A stretch of DNA of 26,651 nucleotides, taken from the IMG/VR virus record IMGVR_UViG_3300019458_000079, positions 1-26,651 of that record, one strand, 5' to 3'. This document shows, one piece after another, positions 8,019 to 13,225 of the stretch. The stretch comes from a virus. The position numbers and the translations under genes were made by a program. The notes beneath the pieces were generated by a model. That model had not been told where the DNA came from and did no database searches. It saw only the letters and a program-made list of their open reading frames with translations. The number at the start of each line of letters is the position of its first letter. Position 1 is the stretch's first letter.

Positions 8019-9497
8019 ATGGCACAGGCTTCAGGCTCAAGTGCAGAGATTTGGTATAAGATTGAACAGGCGAACGGCGTGACGCCGTCCGTGGACTCGG
8101 GCGCGTCTACAACGCTCGCGTCTGCTGTAAATCCGGGTGCGGCTTCTATCGTGGTCGCGTCGGATTCTGGTATCGCCGCGGGTGATATACTTCGCGTCGG
8201 GAACAGCCAGAACATGGAGTTCGTGAAGGTGGATGCGGGTTACGTGTCGGGGACAACAGTCACACTCGATACGAACACGAAGATCAACTACAGGCACGAG
8301 TCGGGCGAGGACGTGAAGGAAACGGACCCGACCCAGAACTGGTTCAAGCTCGGGAACGTGAGGTCGTTCACGCCGTCGGGCGGAAGGGAGCTCCAGAGGT
8401 CGCAGGCTTTATCGGGCTCTCGCGTGCTCTCCAACTTCCGCGAAGGAAACTACGACGCGGGCGCCGACATGACGGTCGAGCTCGACATCGAGACCGCCGG
8501 GCTCTTTTATCTCCACGCGCTCAATAACGACTATTACAGCGCGGGAGCGACGCAGCCTTCTTCGCCCGTGAGCACTACTCTCGCGAACGCGGCCGACAAG
8601 GGGGATACGCAGATAGAGGTCGCGAGCGCGACTAATATGGACACCGGCGTGTTCCTGCTGATAGGGACCGGCACGGGGGCCGAGATCGTGAAGGTGGGTA
8701 CGTACACGAGCGGCACTACGATAGACCTCGATCCGGACGCGCACCCGTTCGGTTTAAGGAAGTCTCACGCGAACGGCGTAGCGGTGGTCGAGAAGATAAA
8801 ACCCTTCACGCATACGATCTACAGGGGATCGACCATACCCGAGGGGATAAGCATACTTCTCAGGTTTACGGACATCGAGTCGCTCATGCTCATCAGGGGG
8901 AACAAGATATCCAACCTGACGCTGAGCGTCGATCCGAGCGACCTGCCGCAGCTCAATATGAACGTCGTCGGGAAGGCGTTTCAGATACTGTCCGAGAATA
9001 TTTTCGGGACGCCGACCGCGATATCCAACACTCCATACGTGCACTGGGAAGCGGACGTGCAGGTGGACGGCTCTCCCTTGACATCGAACCAGCTCGAGAA
9101 CCTGAGTCTCGTTATCGAGAACACGATACAGGGGAATTTCGTCGTGGGGTCGCCGATAAAGGGCGCGATCACGCCGGGGGAAGGGTCGGTGAGCGGATCG
9201 TTCACGTATCAGTTCGGGAGCCAGCAGTTCTCGGAGAAGACGATCGCCGGGACGGAGACGCAGCTCGATTTCATCTGGACATACATCGGCGACGATAACC
9301 ACCAGGTGACGCTCAGCGTGCCGAAGGCGAAATTCGAGGGGAGTCCGCATCCGGGAGTGGGATCGAAGGACCCGATCACCGATGAGAAGAGTTTTCTCGG
9401 GAGACTGGATACCGGCTCTTCGCCTGAGACGGATATTACGGTGACGGTGAAGAACACTCAGCCGACGGTTGAGTTTATGGTTGAGGCGAGCGCCTAA
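8019..9497 (+). CDS. Major tail tube protein with two inserted beta modules
   Basis: The 492-residue protein has a strong ribosome site (GGAGGTG, 8004-8010). N-terminal residues, the segment NWFKLGNVRSFTPSGGRELQ (about 107-126) and the long beta-rich remainder resemble siphophage tail tube subunits that polymerise around the tape measure. Two modules of about 70 residues (from about 29 and about 183: STTLASAVNPGAASIVVAS and STTLANAADKGDTQIEVAS) are homologous to each other and to the module in the connector at the start of the window. They are likely surface-exposed decorations, which explains the large size compared with a plain tube protein. The high GC and AGG-rich codons match the backbone. 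Confidence 0.72.
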   Translation: MAQASGSSAEIWYKIEQANGVTPSVDSGASTTLASAVNPGAASIVVASDSGIAAGDILRVGNSQNMEFVKVDAGYVSGTTVTLDTNTKINYRHESGEDVKETDPTQNWFKLGNVRSFTPSGGRELQRSQALSGSRVLSNFREGNYDAGADMTVELDIETAGLFYLHALNNDYYSAGATQPSSPVSTTLANAADKGDTQIEVASATNMDTGVFLLIGTGTGAEIVKVGTYTSGTTIDLDPDAHPFGLRKSHANGVAVVEKIKPFTHTIYRGSTIPEGISILLRFTDIESLMLIRGNKISNLTLSVDPSDLPQLNMNVVGKAFQILSENIFGTPTAISNTPYVHWEADVQVDGSPLTSNQLENLSLVIENTIQGNFVVGSPIKGAITPGEGSVSGSFTYQFGSQQFSEKTIAGTETQLDFIWTYIGDDNHQVTLSVPKAKFEGSPHPGVGSKDPITDEKSFLGRLDTGSSPETDITVTVKNTQPTVEFMVEASA

Positions 9498-9522
9498 TCC
9501 GATATGAATTAGGGATGGGTAT

Positions 9523-9636
9523 ATGGGGTGTTACTTCATAGTTATCTGGATTATCACACCCCAACTATTCCTCCTGATGTTTGCGGGAGAGATTGCCGAG
9601 CCCCTTTTCACGTTTAGAAAGACAAAGAGAAAGTAG
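9523..9636 (+). CDS. Possible 37-residue single-TM peptide
   Basis: ATG 9523 follows AGGGA (9511-9515) at good spacing and opens 37 codons: hydrophobic residues 4-21 (YFIVIWIITPQLFLLMFA), then a short acidic piece and a basic tail (RKTKRK). It lies between the tail tube and the chaperone genes. The basic tail lies where similarity to the downstream dispersed repeat begins, so that end may be repeat-derived. A small membrane peptide, perhaps holin-like or exclusion-like, is possible; a chance ORF is also possible. Confidence 0.3.
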   Translation: MGCYFIVIWIITPQLFLLMFAGEIAEPLFTFRKTKRK

Positions 9637-9651
9637 AAGTAAAAGTATTTT

Positions 9652-9808
9652 CTTCTTTTCCTTGATGAAAAGAAGCAAAAATCATCCGACAGCACAGAAT
9701 CTTGGCTAAAATATCTTATTACGGCTAAAATCTATCAATTCCGCCCCAGCCCTGATAGATTTTTACGCCTAATAAGATATTTCTTAACGCCGATTCTGTG
9801 AATGTCGG
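9652..9808. repeat. Structured dispersed repeat, copy 1
   Basis: A perfect hairpin (CTTCTTTTC, loop CTTGAT, GAAAAGAAG; 9652-9675) is followed by nested perfect stems: CACAGAATC/GATTCTGTG (9693-9701 with 9792-9800), a 13-bp stem (9709-9721 with 9770-9782) and AAAATCTATCA/TGATAGATTTT (9727-9737 with 9753-9763). A closing pair CCGACA/TGTCGG (9686-9691 with 9803-9808) bounds the fold. A second copy at 24602-24755 keeps the folds but changes the stem sequences. It could be a structured RNA or a hairpin-type mobile element. Confidence 0.75.
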
Positions 9809-9981
9809 GGAAAGGAAAAAGCGAGATTCCCGATAGAGGATTTCGGGAATGACAGAGAAATTAAGGTACATACCCATCTAGATCCTGGATCGGGGTCCGG
9901 GACAGGCTTTCCCCCTTAATATGGGGAAGGAAATAATTTAGGGAGGGAAGATTGTAAAAAGGAAATGTAAAAGGAGATTAT

Positions 9982-10551
9982 ATGCCTGAAATTAAGAGTC
10001 TTACGAAGAATGTTTCGAATTATGTGACGATATACCCGTACAGGGAGATCGAGGACGAGGACTGGCCCGCGTACCAGGACGAGAAGGGAGAGTGGGTCGG
10101 TTACGACGACGGGTGGCGCGAGGTGGGGTTCAAGTGCCCGTACCCGACCGTTGCCAGGCTTACGCAGATAAGGGACCTGACCCAGGACCTGACTGTCGAG
10201 GACAGGAGCTTCAAGATACTCGGCGGGGACCCGAAGCGGGCGGCCAAGTTCCTCGTGTATAACCTGATACAGGACATAGTGGGCCTGACAGACCAGGGTG
10301 AGAGGGTCCTTTACGACAAGGACACGAAGGAGTGGATCTATAACGAATTCTGCAAGTCCTCGTTCCTGCTTTCCAACTTCAGGTCGAGCTACGAGCTCAT
10401 AGCCGGGAAGGTGACGAAGGAGGAGAAGAAGGAAGAGGAAAATTTTTCGGAAACGTCAGAAAGTACTTCGAGAGGATCTTCGAGGGATGGGAAGTCCGGA
10501 TCAAGGGCGAGAAAAGAAGATACCGCGCTGACGCAATCGGACGCAGGGTAA
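9982..10551 (+). CDS. Tail assembly chaperone, short form (G-like)
   Basis: The 189-residue protein starts 5 nt after AAGGAG. It sits between tail tube and tape measure, the standard place for the tail assembly chaperone that binds the tape measure before tube polymerisation. After residue about 150 the reading changes to a low-complexity Ser/Arg/Glu tail (SETSESTSRGSSRDG), a sign that most of the useful C-terminus lies in another frame. A slippery heptamer at 10440-10446 allows a -1 shift into a long open frame (see next entries). The pattern equals lambda G/GT and its equivalents in most siphophages. The N-terminal domain (PEIKSLTKNVSNYVTIYPYR) has no other motif I can name. Confidence 0.75.
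   Translation: MPEIKSLTKNVSNYVTIYPYREIEDEDWPAYQDEKGEWVGYDDGWREVGFKCPYPTVARLTQIRDLTQDLTVEDRSFKILGGDPKRAAKFLVYNLIQDIVGLTDQGERVLYDKDTKEWIYNEFCKSSFLLSNFRSSYELIAGKVTKEEKKEEENFSETSESTSRGSSRDGKSGSRARKEDTALTQSDAG
10440..10446 (+). other. Programmed -1 frameshift site (A AAT TTT)
   Basis: The heptamer AAATTTT is in the correct phase (GAA AAT TTT) to let both tRNAs slip back one base. Upstream at 10419-10423 there is a GGAGG with further purine-rich sequence, which could pair with 16S rRNA and stimulate the shift. The -1 frame is open from before this point to 10937 without a stop. Confidence 0.85.
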
Positions 10552-10937
10552 AGCAGCTCGAAGAGAAGAAGAAGCTCCGAAGAAAGAACCGGCTCAGGTT
10601 CGAGAAGGAAGACCGGGACGAGCTCAAGATATTGAAGAAGGCCGGCGACGAGACGGAGGCGCTGGTAAGAGGCCTCCCTCCCTACCAGCAGGAGTGGGTG
10701 TCGCTCTGGGAGCTCTGCCAGTCGCAGAGGTACGGGCAGGGGATGACCGTGGGGACGCTAGTCCATTCCGAAATATGGAATAACCTTGAGAAGTTAGAGT
10801 TCGACGGGCATCCGAAGACGAGGGCGTTCCGGATGGTCGTCGCGGTCGATGAGGTGTTCAGGGAGCATGCGATGAAGGCGCAGGACCGGAAGATGAAGAG
10901 GGGAGGGAAGGAAGGGATTGAGATGGGGAAGAGGTGA
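10446..10937 (+). CDS. Tail assembly chaperone T extension, made by -1 frameshift (GT)
   Basis: After slipping at 10440-10446, translation continues from 10446 for 163 residues to the stop at 10937, giving a fused product of about 318 residues (155 from the first frame). The extension is basic and helical (FERIFEGWEVRIKGEKRRYR, then KQLEEKKKLRRKNRLRFEKE) and ends in a compact domain (LPPYQQEWVSLWELCQSQRY). The T part is expected to bind the tape measure. An ATG-type start inside this frame is not needed: the first candidate start (a TTG at 10632) lacks a ribosome site, so I read the region only as part of the fusion. Confidence 0.75.
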   Translation, partial: FGNVRKYFERIFEGWEVRIKGEKRRYRADAIGRRVKQLEEKKKLRRKNRLRFEKEDRDELKILKKAGDETEALVRGLPPYQQEWVSLWELCQSQRYGQGMTVGTLVHSEIWNNLEKLEFDGHPKTRAFRMVVAVDEVFREHAMKAQDRKMKRGGKEGIEMGKR

Positions 10938-11356
10938 TGTGTGTCCCTTCGACAGGTTCAGGATGGCACACTCTGCACAACGGAATCAAAGCTAAGTCCC
11001 CCTAAATTTGGATTTAATACCTGCCTCACTTCGATTAAACTATTTCTTCGCCGTTTATCGACAGAGACCAATTCCTCCGATTTGTTGGAATTGTTCCCCT
11101 TTTTCTAAGGGGGAAATTAAAGGGAAGGCAAAAGATAGATTTCTCGTTTTGGTTTGTGCAGATTATCTACGATGTCGAGGTGAGTAATCTGCAATCAGCC
11201 AACAGCGACCAATTCTTGATATTTTGGCTTCTGTCGTGATGGTGCAGAGAGATAATAAGGTTCGTGCACTCAACCATTATTGACCAATTCCTCACATGCT
11301 CGGAATAGTTGCTCAGTATTGTTGCTCGAAATGACAGAGAATATGAGGAAGGGAAT

Positions 11357-11385
11357 AAAAAAAGGGAGCCTAGTGGACTCCCTTT
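11357..11385 (-). terminator. Intrinsic terminator of the small minus-strand unit
   Basis: On the minus strand AAAGGGAG pairs with CTCCCTTT around the loop TCCACTAGG and is followed by a T run (complement of 11357-11363). It closes a transcript of about 175 nt from the promoter at 11539-11567, and would also stop transcription coming from the membrane protein gene at 11640-12047. Confidence 0.8.
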
Positions 11386-11468
11386 GGTTAGTGTGCTTAT
11401 TTTCAGCAATAGCTATTCGTAGCTATTATTTGTGGTGAGATTTTTTATCGACTCACCGCTATTGGACT

Positions 11469-11519
11469 TCACAGGTTAATCACCATGTAGTCCGGTGGAG
11501 TGTCACTTTCACTTCCCAT
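11469..11519 (-). CDS. 16-residue small ORF under its own promoter
   Basis: The ORF reads MGSESDTPPDYMVINL and stops at TGA. It has a GGAGGT ribosome site five nt from the ATG and the consensus promoter just upstream. It is polar and acidic, not a membrane toxin type. After its stop the transcript would form two hairpins (complements of 11434-11457, GGTGAG/CTCACC, and 11408-11427, AATAGCT/AGCTATT) and then a terminator. It may be a leader peptide, a small protein, or part of a dual-function RNA. I do not recognise it. Confidence 0.45.
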   Translation of the reverse strand: MGSESDTPPDYMVINL

Positions 11520-11538
11520 GATTACCTCCAACACTAAT

Positions 11539-11567
11539 ATTATAGATGTTTGGGGGAGAGGAGTCAA
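11539..11567 (-). promoter_or_regulatory. Near-consensus sigma-70 promoter, minus strand
   Basis: On the minus strand TTGACT (complement of 11562-11567) and a perfect TATAAT (complement of 11539-11544) are separated by exactly 17 nt. The start of transcription should fall near 11532, directly before a GGAGGT ribosome site (11524-11529). It is the best promoter I can see in the window. Confidence 0.75.
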
Positions 11568-11639
11568 TAGAAATTTGGGGATGTTTGGGGAGATGAAAGA
11601 GGGGTCAATTGCCGCGCTCTAAATGACAAGGGAAGGTGG

Positions 11640-12047
11640 TCAGGTGAATTCTTTGTAGAGGATGATGGCGACGAGGATGGATGTGAGGGCCAGGAGCACG
11701 TCGCGCAGAGTGAAGCCCCAGAACGTGCGGGCGGGGTCGGTGAGGTCGAGCGGGACCGGAAGGTGGTTCTCTCCGATGATCTCGGCTGCTTTGGGGGTAT
11801 CGAGCGGGATCATGGAGTCGCGGCCGCAGCGGGGGCAGACGCAGAATTTGACTCTGAAGAGCGTAAGCGTGTAGAAGAAGGCGACGGCGAAGACGATAGT
11901 CGCGGGGAGCCAGAGCTCGTTCTCGAAGACGCCGGCGAAGGCGAGGACGAAGGCGATCATCCAGAGGGCAGACTCGGTCTTGACGCTGCCGTGGGAGGAG
12001 GCGTCCTCGTAGCCGATGTAGAGGCAGCCGATGCAGAGTTTCTTCAT
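11640..12047 (-). CDS. Small membrane protein with paired CxxC motifs (cassette A)
   Basis: The 135-residue protein starts at 12047, 17 nt from the divergent tape-measure remnant. It has CIGC (5-8), two hydrophobic segments (about 28-42 and 46-63), CPRC (71-74) followed by MIPLDTPKA, and a third hydrophobic segment (about 115-131). The same plan of CxxC, membrane helices, CxxC and PLDxPEA occurs in two further proteins of this window. The cysteine pairs probably bind zinc at the cytoplasmic face. The gene has the GC-rich composition of the backbone, unlike its two relatives. Its function is unknown. A membrane protein next to the tape measure on the opposite strand could be a superinfection-exclusion moron; this is inference from position only. 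Confidence 0.65.
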   Translation of the reverse strand: MKKLCIGCLYIGYEDASSHGSVKTESALWMIAFVLAFAGVFENELWLPATIVFAVAFFYTLTLFRVKFCVCPRCGRDSMIPLDTPKAAEIIGENHLPVPLDLTDPARTFWGFTLRDVLLALTSILVAIILYKEFT

Positions 12048-12064
12048 TCACATAAGGATAACAG

Positions 12065-12415
12065 ATGGGATTGGTGGGGTTTGATGCGAAGGGGGCGAAG
12101 GAGATAAAAGAAAGACTCGAGAAATTCTTCCAGGGCGATTTACAAGGCCGGTTCCTGTTCGCTATAAGAGACTTCTTCCAGTTCGCATTCGAGCAGTTAG
12201 GCGTGCTGCCGGATGCAGCCAGGAGGTTTCTAGACGCCAAGTTTGAGGAATTCAAGAACGCTGGATCGAGAGAGGCGAGGGCGGCTGTCGGACAAGAACT
12301 GCTCGCGGATATAAACGCATTCGTTGATGCGTTCAATATCGTCTCAGGCAATGTGAACGACGCGATTGGGCAGACGATCGAGAAAGAAGAGTGGGAGTAT
12401 AGGTTGGCGGCGTGA
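12065..12415 (+). pseudogene. Tape measure remnant, cassette A
   Basis: This 116-codon ORF corresponds only to the end of the shared tape-measure domain (from FDAKG to NDAIGQTI) and then the short tail EKEEWEYRLAA. A ribosome site (AAGGA, 12054-12058) precedes the ATG at good spacing, so a short product could still be made. Compared with copies B and C, the N-terminal part and most of the shared domain are missing, apparently by one internal deletion that joined the upstream region to FDAKG. The 5' part resembles copy D (FLFAIRDFF), the 3' part copy C (REARAAVGQELLADINAF). Confidence 0.75.
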
Positions 12416-12827
12416 GGATACCTTATATATATAGAAATACCTCAAAATACAAATGATGAGATCCTGAATCGGGGTTCAGGATGACGGAAAATCAACAAAA
12501 TGTTGAATTTGGCGCTGAAATTTTGCAATTTGCGGAATTGGATAGAGAAATTATTGCAAAATGAAAGATTCAGAGAGATAAAATCTGCAATTTGAGGATT
12601 ATAAAGACTGTTAATCGACAACCTGAAGAATTCTGACAAGGAAAGTTGCAAATTGAAGAATTGGAGTGTGGAGAAGAGGTAAAAATACTCAAAATGAAGA
12701 ATTTTGAGGTTGGATATTGCAATCTGTAGATTTGAAAGGAGCCAAATCAATATAATGAAGAATTCTTAGAGAAAAAAATGTGCGAATTGCAATGCTGGGG
12801 AGCAAAGGACGCAGTTGAATGTGGTTA
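12416..12827. repeat. AT-rich degenerate repeat block 1
   Basis: This 412-nt block between cassettes A and B starts with ATACCTTATATATATAGAAA, then a REP-like hairpin (12461-12482), then about a dozen degenerate units spaced roughly 30 nt apart around cores such as TTGCAATTTGCGGAATTGG and TGCAAAATGAAGAATT. From about 12516 it aligns in order with the end of block 2 (from about 16490). The open frames on the minus strand here are compositional artefacts. Confidence 0.7.
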
Positions 12828-13145
12828 TCAATATTTTTGACAAGCACTAGCAATAGCTTTACTGCTGTCATAATAAATATTAACGCAAATGTCTTTTTGA
12901 GTGTATTTCATGCCCGCCGCAGCTATATCTTCCGCAAGATATTGGGCTTGTGTTTTCGGATTCATGCCTAGGACATCTCTATCAACCTTTACCCAAAGTG
13001 AAAGTGTTGTTTGCCACTCTACATGTTGAATATTGGGCTTTTCTAAGAGCAAGTTAGCAAATTCTTCTTGTTTCTCAGTCGGATTAAACCCACATGACAA
13101 TGAAAGAAATAACATAATGAAAATGAATTGTAACCTTCTAATCAT
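12828..13145 (-). CDS. Small putative lipoprotein (cassette B)
   Basis: The 105-residue protein has basic MIRR, a hydrophobic core (FIFIMLFLSLS) and a cysteine at residue 18, a pattern accepted as a lipoprotein signal although position -3 is Ser rather than Leu. The mature part is polar (PTEKQEEFANLLLEKPNIQH and later VNIYYDSSKA) with two more cysteines. It occupies the slot that holds CxxC membrane proteins in the other cassettes and is divergent from tape measure B (80 nt apart). It is AT-rich. Exclusion lipoproteins that block DNA entry are known (phage T5 Llp; Ltp of TP-J34, which acts on the tape measure), but I see no sequence similarity to them and the role is inferred. Confidence 0.55.
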   Translation of the reverse strand: MIRRLQFIFIMLFLSLSCGFNPTEKQEEFANLLLEKPNIQHVEWQTTLSLWVKVDRDVLGMNPKTQAQYLAEDIAAAGMKYTQKDICVNIYYDSSKAIASACQKY

Positions 13146-13225
13146 AAATAAAATATATGTATCAAATGTAATAAATGCAAGTTGGATAGTTTTTACGTTT
13201 TGCGGCTAGTTTGCTTGGAGGAATG

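Larger units (their letters stand above)
9498..9981. other. Intergenic stretch between tail tube and chaperone genes
   Basis: Apart from the possible small peptide gene and the structured repeat, this 484-nt stretch contains REP-like palindromes: ATTCCCGAT/ATTTCGGGAAT around 9827-9850, a GATCCTGGATC element near 9881, and a TTCCCC/GGGGAA hairpin (9909-9928). The last 15 nt hold the AAGGAG ribosome site of the chaperone gene (9971-9976). Confidence 0.6.
10938..11639. repeat. Intergenic repeat region with a small minus-strand unit
   Basis: This 700-nt stretch has no long gene. It starts with a CCTTCGACAGGTTCAGGA element (10946-10963), then a TCCCCC/GGGGGA-bounded repeat (about 10995-11125) that recurs at about 24990-25105, then a copy of the GATAGATTTCTCG repeat (11141-11215) that recurs at 24765-24840, and further REP-like sequence ending CGAAATGACAGAG near 11339. 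From 11357 to 11567 lies a compact minus-strand transcription unit described separately. Confidence 0.65.

Noticed and set aside
8754-9350. 198-codon minus-strand ORF opposite the tail tube gene
   Set aside because: Shadow frame; Arg-rich low-information product and no start context.
10632-10937. Independent 101-residue gene after the chaperone
   Set aside because: It has no ribosome site and a TTG start in the middle of a longer open -1 frame; it is better explained as the frameshift extension.
11763-12107. Plus-strand 114-codon ORF opposite the cassette A membrane protein
   Set aside because: Acidic Gly/Glu-rich shadow; the minus-strand frame has paired CxxC motifs and two relatives in the window.
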